Below, in pieces: positions 54,957-64,000 of a stretch of DNA of 64,000 nt. The notes beneath the pieces were generated by a model that was not told the DNA's origin, ran no database searches, and saw only the letters and a list, made by a program, of their open reading frames with translations. Position 1 is the first letter of the stretch, and every line of letters begins with the position of its first letter. Source of the stretch: Nocardia sp. CY41 (GTDB lineage Bacteria > Actinomycetota > Actinomycetes > Mycobacteriales > Mycobacteriaceae); NCBI RefSeq assembly GCF_009829325.1, contig NZ_VUOS01000022.1, positions 1 to 64,000 on the forward strand, given 5' to 3'. A program made the translations under genes and the position numbers.

Positions 54957-56255
54957 TCAGAAGAACGTGTGCAGCAGATCCACCACCCGCGGCGTCGGGG
55001 CGTCGGCGTCATCGATCACCGGGATCAGCCGCCATTTGTCGAAGGCGGTGCACGGATGCGAGAGACCGAGCCGTACGACCGAGCCGAGGGGCAATTCGGC
55101 GTCGTCGGGCAACCGGAGGAAAGCGTGCTGGTCGTTCAGCGCGGTGACCGTCGCATCCGAGTCCAGCGCGCCGCCGTGCGGTCCGGCGACGCGCTGCGGA
55201 ATCGGAAGTCCCTCATCGAACGGCAGATCACGTCTGCCGGCATCCAGCAACGCGAGCCCGGGTTCCGGGCGGGAGAGGGCGCGGGCCCAACCGTGCATCG
55301 CCGAGCGCAGCGGCCGCGCGCACTCGGGAGCCGACAGCGGCGACATGCTCGCGTAGAAGCCGTCGTCGTGGATGACATACGCGCCCGAGCGCAGCACGAC
55401 CGTCGTCGCGACGCCCCGCCGTCCCTGTTCGTCGGACAACGGGGCGAGGTACTCCAGCGCCAGTTCCGGATAGGCGCTGCCACCGGCGGTGACGACGGCC
55501 GCACCGCGATATCGCCCCGCCGCCAGCAGTTCCCGGTGCAGGCGGGCGAGTTCGCCGAGGTAATCGCGCACCGCGCGGACACCGGTCGCCGTGCGGTCGT
55601 GGGCGAGCGCTCCCTCGTAACCGCCGACCCCGGCGAGCGTCAGCCGCGCCGCCGCGTCGACAGCCGCCGCCACGGCATGCGCCTGTTCCACCGTGCGCGC
55701 GCCGGTTCTGCCGTGCGGGCCACCGAGTTCCACCAGTACCCGGATCGGCGTCGCGTCCGGGACCCCGCGCAGATGCGCGTCCATCAGCGCGACGGTTTCG
55801 ACACTGTCGGCCCAGCAGAAGAACTCGAACGACGGGTCGCGCGCCGATTCCCCCGCCACCCAGCGCAATCCGACCGGATCGACCAGCGCGTTGGCCAGCA
55901 ATACCCGCGCGACGCCGAAGGACCGCGCCACCTGCGCCTGCCAGATGGTCGCCAGGGTGATGCCCCACGAGCCCGCGGCCAGCTGCTCGGCCCACACCTG
56001 TGGCGCCATCGTGGTCTTGCCGTGCGGCGCCAACCGCACCCCGGCCGCGCGCACCCAGTCGGCCATGACCGCGATGTTCGCCGTCAGGGCCGCGCGGTCG
56101 ACGGTGAGCACCGGCGTCTCCAGCTCGTCGAGGGCCGGCGCGGCGCCGCGCAGTTCCCGCACGCTCCGCCCCCAGAACGCGGGTGACATGCCCTTGTGTT
56201 CGGGACCGATCCGGCGGTCCGCGAGCGCCGCCACCGCTGCTTCGTCGATCGACAC
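54957..56255 (-). CDS. PLP-dependent D-amino-acid deaminase (D-serine dehydratase/D-threonine aldolase fold)
   Basis: 432 residues. Alanine-racemase-type barrel with the PLP lysine in LAPHGKTTMAPQ near 76-87. The C-terminal LSHPCTAFDKW carries the His and Cys that bind zinc in eukaryotic-type D-serine dehydratases. Probably deaminates a D-amino acid. Start ATG 56255, 35 bases after ppc on the same strand. Confidence 0.85.
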   Translation of the reverse strand: MSIDEAAVAALADRRIGPEHKGMSPAFWGRSVRELRGAAPALDELETPVLTVDRAALTANIAVMADWVRAAGVRLAPHGKTTMAPQVWAEQLAAGSWGITLATIWQAQVARSFGVARVLLANALVDPVGLRWVAGESARDPSFEFFCWADSVETVALMDAHLRGVPDATPIRVLVELGGPHGRTGARTVEQAHAVAAAVDAAARLTLAGVGGYEGALAHDRTATGVRAVRDYLGELARLHRELLAAGRYRGAAVVTAGGSAYPELALEYLAPLSDEQGRRGVATTVVLRSGAYVIHDDGFYASMSPLSAPECARPLRSAMHGWARALSRPEPGLALLDAGRRDLPFDEGLPIPQRVAGPHGGALDSDATVTALNDQHAFLRLPDDAELPLGSVVRLGLSHPCTAFDKWRLIPVIDDADAPTPRVVDLLHTFF

Positions 56256-56290
56256 GACCTTCCTTCCTCCCGGCCCGGGCCGTTCGAAGG

Positions 56291-59062
56291 CTAACCCGAG
56301 TTACGCAGGGCGGTGGCCAAGCCGTTCATGGTCAGCAGGATGCCGCGCTTGACCAGTTCGGAGTCGTCCCCGGCGCGCAGGCGGCGCAGCAGCTCCACCT
56401 GCATCTGGTTCAGCGGCTCCAGGTAGGGGAAACGGTTGTGGATGGACTCGGCCAGCGACGGATTGTCCGCCAGCAGATGATCGTTTCCGGTGATCGCGGC
56501 GTGCATGCGCACCGTCCGGGCGTGCTCGTCGCGGATCATGCCGAAGATCTGCTCGCGCAACGCCACGTCGTCCACGAGTTCGGCGTAGCGGGCGGCGATG
56601 TCCAGATCGCTCTTGGCCATCACCTGCGCCAGGTTGGACAACACCGTGCGGAAGAAGGGCCAGCGCCGGTACAGATCCGCCAGGGTGGCCAGGCGCTCCG
56701 GGTCGCCGCCGATCCACTCCTCGAGCGCCGTTCCGGTGCCGTACCAGCCCGGCAGCATCACCCGCGCCTGACTCCACGACATCACCCACGGGATGGCGCG
56801 CAGGTCCGCCACCGTATTCGTCGGCTTGCGCGAGGCGGGCCTGCTGCCGATGTTCAGGTCGCCCACCTCGGCGACCGGCGTGGACTGCCGGAAATACGCG
56901 ACGAAACCGGGGGTCTCGTGCACCAGCCGCGCGTACGCGGCGCGGGCACGGGCAGCCAGGTCGTCCATGATGCCGTAGGACGGCTCGGCGTCGGCGCCGA
57001 GTCCCTCCACGTCCAGCAAGGTCGACTCCAGGGTGCCCGCGATCAGCGACTCCAGATTGCGGTGCGCCGTACCGAGTTCGGCGTATTTCGCGGCGATCAC
57101 CTCCCCCTGCTCGGTGAGCCGCAACGAGCCGCGCACCGCCCCGGCAGGCTGCGCGAGGATCGCGTCGTAGCTGCGGCCGCCGCCACGGCCGACCGTGCCG
57201 CCGCGGCCGTGGAACAGCCGCAGCCGGATGCCGGTCTTGCGAGCGACCTCGACGAGATCCAGTTCGGCCCGGTACAGCGCCCAGTTCGCCGCCAGGTACC
57301 CGCCGTCCTTGTTGGAGTCGGAATAGCCGAGCATCACCTCTTGGCGCATGCCCTGCGCGGCCACCAGGTCGTGATAGACACCCACCTCCAGCGCCGCGGA
57401 CAACGTCGCCGCTCCGGCGCCGAGATCCTCGATGGTCTCGAACAGCGGGACGATGCCGACCGGGCAGCTCGGCGGCCCGTCCGGCTCCCCCGGGTCGAGC
57501 AGTCCGCCTTCCTTCAAGAGCAGGGCGGCTTCGAGCAGGTCGCTGACCGACGTGCACATGCTGATGATGTAGGTCGGCACCGCCGCAGCGCCGAGCGTGT
57601 CCACCACCTCGCGTGCGGCGCGGACGATGTCGAGTTCCTTGACGGCCAGTTCGCTCAGCCGTGCGTGCGGGCCGAGCAGCGGGCGGCGGGTGCGCAGCTC
57701 GGCCGCGAGCAGTTCCACCCGGCGCGACTCCGGCAGGCTCGCGTAGTCCGGGTGCACACCGGCCCAGGCCAGCAGTTCGGCGACGACCTGCTCGTGCACC
57801 TCGGAGTTCTGCCGCATGTCCAGACTCTGCAGGTGGAAGCCGAAGGTCTCCAGGGCGTGGCGCAGCGCGGCCAGGCGATCGTCGGCGAGCAAGCCGTCGC
57901 CGCTGCTGCGCAGGGAGGCGTCTATCGCGTCCAGGTCGTCCAGCACCGCCTGCGGGGTCGGGTAGGGCCGCGCCCCGGCGTCCAGTCCGTTCGGCGGAAC
58001 CTCGCCGAGCGCGGCCGACGCGGTGGCGGTCAGCCGGGCCCGGACATGGTGCAGCGCACGGCGATACGGTTCGTCGGCGTGCGCGGCCGGATCGGGATAT
58101 CCGGCCGCGGCGAGCGCGGCGACCTCGGGCGTCACGGCGACCAGCCGAGCCGACAGCGACAGCGTCTTCTCCAGTTCCACCAGCTCGCGCAGGTAACGCT
58201 CGAACGCGACGCCCGCCGCGCGGTAGGCGGCCTGACGCACGACCTCGGCGGTGACGTTGGGATTTCCGTCGCGGTCGCCGCCGATCCACGAGCCGGGACG
58301 CAGCATCGGGCGCGGCAGCAGCTCCACGCCCGGCCAGCGCGAGCGCAGCGCGGCGCGCACTTCGGCGTTGATCGCCGGGATCACGTCGAACAGGGTGAGG
58401 TCGTAGTAGCGCAGACCCACCGAGATCTCGTCCTGGATCCGTAAGCGCGCCAAGCGGATCAGCGCGGTTCGCCAGAGACTCAGCACTTGGCGGCGGATCC
58501 GCAGTTCCAGGTCCGCCCGCTCGCGCTCGTTCTCGGCGTAGCGCTGACGCAGGCGCATCAATTCGGTGATACGCGCTTGCGCGTCGAAGACGGTTCGCCT
58601 GCGCGTCTCCGTCGGGTGCGCGGTGATCACCGGCGACACCAGCGCGTCGGCCAGCAGATCGGCGACTCGCGTCCCGTCCAGCGCCGCCGCGTCCAGCTTG
58701 CGGTAGGTGGCCGCCAGCGACGAGTCCTGCGGCGGTTCGCCCGCCGCCTCGTGCGCCGCGCGGCGGCGATCGCGTTGGATGTCCTCGGCCAGATTGGCCA
58801 GCAGCACGAAGTAGCTGAACGCGCGGATGAGCGGCAGGGCCACCGCGATGTCCACACCGTCCAGCATCTCCGCGACGGCGCTGCGCTCGACCTCCTCGCG
58901 GCGCACCCGGAACGCTTCGATACGTACCCGCTCGATGAGGTCGAAGACCTCCGGTCCCTCGTGGTCGCGAATGGTGTCACCGAGCACGCCGCCGAGAAAC
59001 CGGATGTCGTCGCGCAGCGGCCGGATGGCGTCCTGTTCGGTCGCGCTCATCGATTCGCCCAT
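56291..59062 (-). CDS. ppc: Phosphoenolpyruvate carboxylase
   Basis: Anaplerotic carboxylation of PEP to oxaloacetate. 923 residues. GSWIGGDRDGNPNVT near 250, TAHPTETRR near 140 (catalytic His), GYSDSNKDGG near 563 and FHGRGGTVGRGGG near 600. C-terminus RNSG (RNTG in most). ATG 59062. Confidence 0.97.
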   Translation of the reverse strand: MGESMSATEQDAIRPLRDDIRFLGGVLGDTIRDHEGPEVFDLIERVRIEAFRVRREEVERSAVAEMLDGVDIAVALPLIRAFSYFVLLANLAEDIQRDRRRAAHEAAGEPPQDSSLAATYRKLDAAALDGTRVADLLADALVSPVITAHPTETRRRTVFDAQARITELMRLRQRYAENERERADLELRIRRQVLSLWRTALIRLARLRIQDEISVGLRYYDLTLFDVIPAINAEVRAALRSRWPGVELLPRPMLRPGSWIGGDRDGNPNVTAEVVRQAAYRAAGVAFERYLRELVELEKTLSLSARLVAVTPEVAALAAAGYPDPAAHADEPYRRALHHVRARLTATASAALGEVPPNGLDAGARPYPTPQAVLDDLDAIDASLRSSGDGLLADDRLAALRHALETFGFHLQSLDMRQNSEVHEQVVAELLAWAGVHPDYASLPESRRVELLAAELRTRRPLLGPHARLSELAVKELDIVRAAREVVDTLGAAAVPTYIISMCTSVSDLLEAALLLKEGGLLDPGEPDGPPSCPVGIVPLFETIEDLGAGAATLSAALEVGVYHDLVAAQGMRQEVMLGYSDSNKDGGYLAANWALYRAELDLVEVARKTGIRLRLFHGRGGTVGRGGGRSYDAILAQPAGAVRGSLRLTEQGEVIAAKYAELGTAHRNLESLIAGTLESTLLDVEGLGADAEPSYGIMDDLAARARAAYARLVHETPGFVAYFRQSTPVAEVGDLNIGSRPASRKPTNTVADLRAIPWVMSWSQARVMLPGWYGTGTALEEWIGGDPERLATLADLYRRWPFFRTVLSNLAQVMAKSDLDIAARYAELVDDVALREQIFGMIRDEHARTVRMHAAITGNDHLLADNPSLAESIHNRFPYLEPLNQMQVELLRRLRAGDDSELVKRGILLTMNGLATALRNSG

Positions 59063-59128
59063 GATCAGACAGTATTGCCCGCCGGGCCGCCGGGGTATGC
59101 GACGCGGCCCACACCGGCCGCGACCGGC

Positions 59129-59548
59129 TCAGCCGGGAAGCTGGGAGAAGCGCAGGTGATTGCCCCACGGGTCGCGGAAGCCGCAGTCGCGCACGCCGTA
59201 CGGCTGGGAGATCGGCTCCTGCGTCACCTCTACACCGGCGTCGCGCAGCCGGGCGAAGGTGGCGTCCACATCCTCGGTGGTGAAGATCAGCGTGCCCTGC
59301 GCGCCGTTGGCCAGCCGCGTCCGCGCCGCCGCACCGGCCGCCTCGTCCGGCACCATCTCCGGCGTCTCCAGGATGAACTCGATGCCCGGCTGCTTCGCCG
59401 GGCCGACGGTCAGCCAGCGCCCACCGGCGAACGGCAGGTCGGCCCGCACCTCGAGGCCGATCACGTCGCGGTAGAACTCCAGGGCCTTGTCCTGGTCGGC
59501 GACCAGGACGCCGATGTGGGTGAGGGCGAGATCTGCGCCGTTGCTCAT
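59129..59548 (-). CDS. VOC-family (glyoxalase-like) protein
   Basis: 139 residues, two beta-alpha-beta-beta-beta units. HIGVLVADQDKALEFYRDVIGLE near 11 (landmark KALEFYRDVIGLE) and CGFRDPWGNHLRF near 121 provide the metal ligands. Substrate unknown. ATG 59548 follows AAGGAGC. Confidence 0.9.
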   Translation of the reverse strand: MSNGADLALTHIGVLVADQDKALEFYRDVIGLEVRADLPFAGGRWLTVGPAKQPGIEFILETPEMVPDEAAGAAARTRLANGAQGTLIFTTEDVDATFARLRDAGVEVTQEPISQPYGVRDCGFRDPWGNHLRFSQLPG

Positions 59549-59657
59549 GCTGCTGCTCCTTGTGTTCGTCAGGGTCGGGCAACAGTACAGACGACGCACG
59601 CGCGGCGAATTCATCGGCGGCGCGGCGCACTGTCGCAGCAGGCCGATCGACCCGATT

Positions 59658-60260
59658 TCAGCCCGCGTCTCGGGCGGTGAGGTGATCCGCACGGTGCAAC
59701 AGGACCTGTTCGAGCAGCGACACCAGCACCTGCTTGACCGAATCACGTCGCCTGGCATCGCATTCCAGCACCGGGATCCACGGCTCGAGCTCGAGTGCCT
59801 CACGGACCTCGTCGAGATCGAAGCGGGTGCCGCCGTCGAAGCGGTTGACCGCCACGACGAAGGGCGTGCCGCGCGCCTCGAAGTAGTCCAGCACCGGATA
59901 GCAGTCGTCGACGCGGCTGGTGTCCACCACGATCACCGCGCCGAGCGCCCCGTCGACCAGGTCGTCCCACAGGAAGACGAAACGGTCCTGGCCCGGCGTG
60001 CCGAACAGGTACAGCAGCAGTGCGCTGTCCAGGGTGATGCGCCCGAAGTCGAGTGCGACGGTGGTCTGTGTCTTGTCCGCTCCGTGTCCCGCGTCGTCCA
60101 CGCCGACCGCCACCTCGGTCATCGCCGCCTCGGTCACCAGGGGCTCGATTTCCGAGATGGCCCCGATGAACGTCGTCTTCCCGACGCCGAATCCGCCGCT
60201 GACCACGATTTTCACCGAGGACGGCATGGCAGGCGTGCGTGTGTCAGAGTGCCCGGACAA
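59658..60260 (-). CDS. cvnD: Conservon small GTPase (CvnD)
   Basis: 200 residues. P-loop GGFGVGKTT at 22-30, switch segment DFGRITL with FGTPGQDRF near 86-94, and AVNRFDGG as the base-recognition region. CvnD proteins are MglA-like GTPases acting with a roadblock protein at the membrane. GTG 60260 overlaps cvnC by 17 bases; the ATG at 60227 is an alternative. A paralogue is truncated at the right edge of the window. Confidence 0.92.
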   Translation of the reverse strand: MSGHSDTRTPAMPSSVKIVVSGGFGVGKTTFIGAISEIEPLVTEAAMTEVAVGVDDAGHGADKTQTTVALDFGRITLDSALLLYLFGTPGQDRFVFLWDDLVDGALGAVIVVDTSRVDDCYPVLDYFEARGTPFVVAVNRFDGGTRFDLDEVREALELEPWIPVLECDARRRDSVKQVLVSLLEQVLLHRADHLTARDAG

Positions 60261-60588
60261 GGTCCCTGATCCTCTCGATGGCGGCGGCGGTGAGCTGATC
60301 GGCGGCGCGCACGGTCACGTGTCCGGTGGCGGCCAGGTCGCTGACGACGACCTTGGCGACCCCGATGGGGACGCCGAGCGCGGTGCCGATCTCGGCGATG
60401 GAATGCGGCCGCTGACACAACCGCACGAGGGTGTGCTGCTCGAAGCGCAGCGGTGCGGACAGCGCGGCGGGTTCGGCCCGCACCAACGTCTCGACGCGCA
60501 GTCCGTCCAACAGCGGTGTGGTGCGTCCGGCGGTGACCACGAACGGACGCACGAAACGGTCGTCGCCCCGAGCCGGTTCGTGTCTCAT
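60244..60588 (-). CDS. cvnC: Conservon DUF742 protein (CvnC)
   Basis: 114 residues. FVRPFVVTAGRT near 12-23, RPHSIAEIGTALGVPIGVAKVVVSDLAATG (landmark SIAEIGTALGVPIGVAKV) as a winged-helix-like core. Adaptor of unknown mechanism. Start overlaps cvnB by four bases. Confidence 0.93.
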   Translation of the reverse strand: MRHEPARGDDRFVRPFVVTAGRTTPLLDGLRVETLVRAEPAALSAPLRFEQHTLVRLCQRPHSIAEIGTALGVPIGVAKVVVSDLAATGHVTVRAADQLTAAAIERIRDLVRAL

Positions 60589-61013
60589 CGCGGCAGCGAC
60601 TCGCGCAGCTCGGCGATGAGCGCGGGGTCCAGCAGCGCACCCGCACGGTCGGCGAGCACCGCCATCTCGTAGCCGACCAGTCCGACATCGCAGCCGCTGT
60701 CGGCGATCACGCCGAGACAGCTGCCGCCGCCCATGGCGGACACCAGCAGGAATCCGCGTTTCATCTCGATCATGATCAACTTCAGCCCGTCGAAGGAATA
60801 ACTGCGCGACGCGCTTCTGGCGAGCCCGACCAGCCCGGACACCATGGCGGCGAGCCGGTCGGCGGAGGCGCGGTCCAAGCCGTCGGACATCGCGATGAGC
60901 AGGCCGTCCGAGGAGACCGCGACCGCCTCGCGCACACCGTCGGTGTCGCGGACGAAGTTGGCCAGCAGCCAGTCGAACGTGTGCTGGTCGGCGCTCGATA
61001 TGGGGGTGGTCAC
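60585..61013 (-). CDS. cvnB: Roadblock/LC7-domain protein (CvnB)
   Basis: 142 residues. TFDWLLANFVRDTDGVREAVAVSSDGLLIAMSDGL (landmarks FVRDTDGV and VSSDGLLIA) is the roadblock fold that serves as activator or partner of MglA-like GTPases. Overlaps cvnA by four bases. Confidence 0.94.
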   Translation of the reverse strand: MTTPISSADQHTFDWLLANFVRDTDGVREAVAVSSDGLLIAMSDGLDRASADRLAAMVSGLVGLARSASRSYSFDGLKLIMIEMKRGFLLVSAMGGGSCLGVIADSGCDVGLVGYEMAVLADRAGALLDPALIAELRESLPR

Positions 61014-63475
61014 CGGATCTCCTCTGTCATGGTCGCTGCGGGTTGGAGTTCGTGCGCCGCGTCGGCCACGGGGACGCGGTGGTCACGTTCGGCGGCGTGC
61101 CGCGCGGGCGCGCCACGCTGATGGCCCGATCGGAAGGCCGACAGCATGCCGCGGATCTGTTCGGGCGAGCGCTCGACCGCGGGGGCGGGCTCCGGCCGGG
61201 GTACCGGGTCGGGACGAACGCCCGAAGTGGCGGCGCGAGCCTTCTTGTTGCGTTTGACCAGGCCGTTCTCGGTTCGCCGCACGGGGTTCTCGCCCGCATC
61301 GGATCGCATTGCGGCGCGGGTTGTTTCGGCTGCGCCGAGGCTTGCCGCCGGCCCGGATCGTGCGGCACCGAACTGGGTGCAGGCCGAAGACCCCGCCTGA
61401 ACCGCTGTGTGAACTCCGACAGTGGCGGTGGGGCGCGCCATCGGCGAACTGGAATCGCTCTGCCTGGCGGAGCTGGGCGCGGGCTCACGCGGGTCGCCGC
61501 GCTGTTCCTGCTCCGTCTCGAGCATCCCCGGCGGCAGCGTCAGGCGCGCGACGATGCCGCTCACCGGCGAGACGCTCAACTCCACCGCGATGCCGAGCCG
61601 CTCGGCGAGCCTGCCGACCACGTAGTGACCGAGATTACGGGTCGGCGCGACGATGAAATCCTGCTCGCCGCGCAGTCGCGCGTTGGCCTGCGCCAAGTGA
61701 CCCGGGGGCATGCCGACACCGTGATCGACCACGGCGAGCAGGTATCCGTTCGGTCCGGCGCGCCCGTAGATCTCCACCTCGAGATCCGGCGGGGAGAACG
61801 CCAGCCCGTTCTCGATCAGCTCGGCGAGCATGTGTGCCAGTTCGCTCGCCGCGGCACCCGCGACCAAGACATCGTCCATCCGCCGCAGCACCACCCTGCG
61901 GTAGTCGTCGACCTCGGACAAGCCGGCGCGGATCACGTCGCTGAGCGGGATCGGTTCGGCCCAGCTGCGCGGACTGGCCTCGCCGACCAGCACGAGCAAG
62001 CTCTCGGCGTTGCGGCGCATCCTGGTGGCGAGATGGTCGAGTTCGAACAGATTCGACAGCGCCTTGGGATCGAGCTCTTCGCGCTCGAATTCGCTGATCA
62101 GGCCGAGCTGGCGACGCACGAGGTTCTGGCTACGGCGAGCCAGGCTGACCATCGACTCGGTGGTGTTGCGGCGCACCAGCGCCTGCTCCGACGCGAGGTC
62201 GAACGCGGTGGACTGCACGCGATCCAGCGCTCGGGCCACAGCGGCGATCTCGACGCCCGCGCCCGGCGGCGCCCGCACCGGGGCCGGCGGGTCCGGCGGC
62301 CGGGTGTCGGCACCGGTGCGCCAGGCGGAGATCACCTCGGGCAGTCGTCGGCCTGCCACGTCGTCGGCGTCCGCCGCCAGCGTGGCCAGCGGCCGGACGA
62401 TCGCGCGCACCGCGGCGACGACCAGCGCCACTTCTGCCGCGATCGCCGCCAGCGCGGCCAGCACGAACGCGCCGAGGATCAGGGCGGCGTTGCGGCGCAG
62501 CGTCTCCGCCCGCAGCCGGACGTCGTCGCCGACCGCCTGCTGCACGGTGCGCTGCTCGTCGATGACCGCGGTCATCCGGGCCCACCAGGTGATCGGATCG
62601 ACCGGTCGTGCCAGCGGTCCGGCGCTGGAGGCGATCGCGATGTTCTCCGACTCGGCCGCCGCGACCGCGTCGGCACCGTCCAGCACGGCGTCCAGACGCT
62701 CCTGTTGGGCCGAGGTCGCGTCCCGGGCGAACGCGGCCAGACCGGCCAACTTGGCTGCCCGGATGTCGAGGAACTGCACGTACTCGCCCGGCCCGAAGGC
62801 ATCGGAGGCGAAGACGCCGTTCAGGAAGCCGCGTTCCCGGGCCGTCTGCTCCTTCGCCTCGCCCAGCGCGTGCAGCGCTTGCAGCCCGTGCCGGACCGCC
62901 GGGTCGGCGGCCTGGTCGAGACCGAGGGACAGACGGTTCAGTCCATCGATGGCGTCGGTGTAGAACTGGAACGCCGCCTGCCGGGATGTCCGCTGGGCAT
63001 CGATCCCCGACCGGGTCGAGTCCAGGTCGGTGAACGGCCGAGCCGCCGCACGCACCCGCTCCGAGCCGGGCGGGCCGTCCGCCGAAGCCTGCCGCAACGT
63101 GCGCAGGGCGCGGTCGACCGCGTCGCGCTGGTCGTCGACCGGCTGCCGCAAGCGCTGGTCGCCGCCGAGCAAGCCATTGGTCAGGCCGCGCTCGCGCTGC
63201 GTCTCGTGCACCAGATCCTGCACCGCCAGCGCCAGCGACACCGCGCCCACCGTGTCCCGGCTCTTGCGGTACGCATCTATCTCGCGGGCGACCATCGCGC
63301 CCAGAAGGGCGAGCACCAGAACGAGCGAGACGACGAGGATGCGAGCCAGCTGCCCGCGGATGGTCCGCGGACGCACGATGCCACTGCCCGGCATTCGGCG
63401 TTCGCCATCGGGAGCGCGGAGCGGGACAACCGTTGCGCCCCCGGAATTCTCCGGTCGTCCAGGTGACCGCACCAC
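61010..63475 (-). CDS. cvnA: Conservon sensor histidine kinase-like protein (CvnA)
   Basis: 821 residues. Two membrane helices (about 43-63 and 330-355) enclose a large external NIT domain (nitrate/nitrite sensing type; RERGLTNGLLGGDQRL near 94). A HAMP-like segment and a HATPase domain follow (VVDHGVGMPPGHL near 590). The long C-terminal tail is rich in Arg, Pro and Ala. No phospho-accepting His in a usual H-box is obvious. GTG 63475 or 63472, with GGAGGAGC upstream. Confidence 0.9.
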   Translation of the reverse strand: MVRSPGRPENSGGATVVPLRAPDGERRMPGSGIVRPRTIRGQLARILVVSLVLVLALLGAMVAREIDAYRKSRDTVGAVSLALAVQDLVHETQRERGLTNGLLGGDQRLRQPVDDQRDAVDRALRTLRQASADGPPGSERVRAAARPFTDLDSTRSGIDAQRTSRQAAFQFYTDAIDGLNRLSLGLDQAADPAVRHGLQALHALGEAKEQTARERGFLNGVFASDAFGPGEYVQFLDIRAAKLAGLAAFARDATSAQQERLDAVLDGADAVAAAESENIAIASSAGPLARPVDPITWWARMTAVIDEQRTVQQAVGDDVRLRAETLRRNAALILGAFVLAALAAIAAEVALVVAAVRAIVRPLATLAADADDVAGRRLPEVISAWRTGADTRPPDPPAPVRAPPGAGVEIAAVARALDRVQSTAFDLASEQALVRRNTTESMVSLARRSQNLVRRQLGLISEFEREELDPKALSNLFELDHLATRMRRNAESLLVLVGEASPRSWAEPIPLSDVIRAGLSEVDDYRRVVLRRMDDVLVAGAAASELAHMLAELIENGLAFSPPDLEVEIYGRAGPNGYLLAVVDHGVGMPPGHLAQANARLRGEQDFIVAPTRNLGHYVVGRLAERLGIAVELSVSPVSGIVARLTLPPGMLETEQEQRGDPREPAPSSARQSDSSSPMARPTATVGVHTAVQAGSSACTQFGAARSGPAASLGAAETTRAAMRSDAGENPVRRTENGLVKRNKKARAATSGVRPDPVPRPEPAPAVERSPEQIRGMLSAFRSGHQRGAPARHAAERDHRVPVADAAHELQPAATMTEEIR

Positions 63476-63796
63476 CCTCTGCTCCTCCGATCAGCCGCCG
63501 CGCCTGCTCCACAGCGAGCACACGGAAATCAAGGGCAAACTGTCACAGGGCCACCGCGCCGTCAACGCGAAAATCGGGCAAATCGGACAGTGTGCGGACT
63601 TCTAAACACACTGGCAACGAGGAGTTACGAGCACGACAAACCGACCTCCGCGCGCACGCGCGAGCGAACGCCGAGACCCGTTGGCTCACATCCGCCTTCG
63701 ACCGCCGTGAAACCTTCGGGCGCGAGTCCGATACAGCGGACGGGTGCGGCGCACAGTCACGAGACCCTCGTCACGACCGGTGCCGGAGCGCCACGC
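63476..63796. other. Gap between the two conservons, with a candidate operator
   Basis: About 320 bases. CAGTGTG (63588-63594) and CACACTG (63607-63613) form a 7-bp inverted repeat with a 12-base centre, about 115 bases before cvnA. A short hairpin (ACGAG/CTCGT) near 63757 may end the upstream conservon. No gene seen. Confidence 0.5.
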
Positions 63797-64000
63797 TCAA
63801 CCCGCGCTCCTGGCGACAAGGTGATCCGCCCGGTGCGACAGCACCTGTTCGAGCAGTGCGACCAATACGTCTTTGACCGAGTCGCGCCGGCTGGCATCGC
63901 ATTCCAGCACGGGGATCCAGTCCGCGAGCGCGAGCGCGGCACGCACCTCGCCGAGGTCGGCGCGGGCGCTGCCGCGGGCGTGGTTGACCGCGACGACGAA
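63797..64000 (-). CDS. Second conservon small GTPase (CvnD paralogue), 3' end only
   Basis: The last 67 codons of a cvnD gene, truncated by the window edge. The product begins FVVAVNHARGSARADL and ends in HLVARSAG, close to the end of the cvnD product at 59658-60260 (both contain WIPVLECDA and RRDSVK). A second conservon therefore lies immediately upstream in the same direction. Confidence 0.93.
   Translation of the reverse strand, partial: FVVAVNHARGSARADLGEVRAALALADWIPVLECDASRRDSVKDVLVALLEQVLSHRADHLVARSAG

Overview
The window is high-GC actinobacterial chromosome, most likely Nocardia or a close mycolate-containing relative (inference). The support is: arg genes in the order argC-J-B-D-F-R-G-H; a run of genes whose order matches, from memory, M. 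tuberculosis Rv1683-Rv1689 (acyl-CoA synthetase/lipase fusion, Trm112-like, TetR, ABC permease, ABC ATPase, mpg, tyrS); an rRNA leader and promoters of mycobacterial type at the left edge; conservon (roadblock/small GTPase) operons at the right edge; and several apparently leaderless promoters. I see no insertion sequence, integrase, CRISPR array, tRNA or complete rRNA gene.

Layout. 1-454 holds two promoters and the leader of an rRNA operon that reads leftwards out of the window. 455-9352 is the tyrS/mpg/ABC/Trm112 backbone, with LtrA, multicopper oxidase and L,D-transpeptidase genes interleaved. 9362-18022 is a cell-surface glycan block: a tandemly duplicated pair (GtrA-like flippase plus a large polytopic membrane protein), a GtrB-like glycosyltransferase, a 4-amino-sugar transaminase and a methyltransferase. 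18074-21025 is the Rv1683-like fusion enzyme.

21808-26243 is the most striking region: a family 2B encapsulin shell gene (with an inserted cyclic-nucleotide-binding-like domain), 2-methylisoborneol synthase with a long disordered N-terminus, geranyl diphosphate C-methyltransferase and isopentenyl diphosphate isomerase, all in one tight operon. Together these could make the C11 odorant 2-methylisoborneol inside a protein nanocompartment. The N-terminus of the synthase carries two copies of a short motif that I propose as the shell-docking signal.

26530-34327 is accessory: an NCS1 transporter plus Asp/Glu racemase under a GntR regulator, a serine hydrolase, threonine dehydratase, an SMR exporter and a cytochrome P450 lacking the ExxR motif. 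34364-43845 is the arginine regulon, with ARG boxes before argC and argG. 43970-59548 is a mosaic of small regulator/enzyme pairs (ArsR with an ICL/PEP-mutase-like enzyme, an ECF42-type sigma operon, SDR/LysR, two YafY regulators, epoxide hydrolase, FAD monooxygenase, D-amino-acid deaminase) plus ppc and a VOC protein. 59658-63475 is a complete conservon (cvnD-C-B-A order on the map), and the last 204 bases hold the end of a second cvnD.

Many divergent gene pairs have clean palindromes in their promoters, so local autoregulation is a recurring theme. Function calls rest on motif recognition and gene context without database searches.
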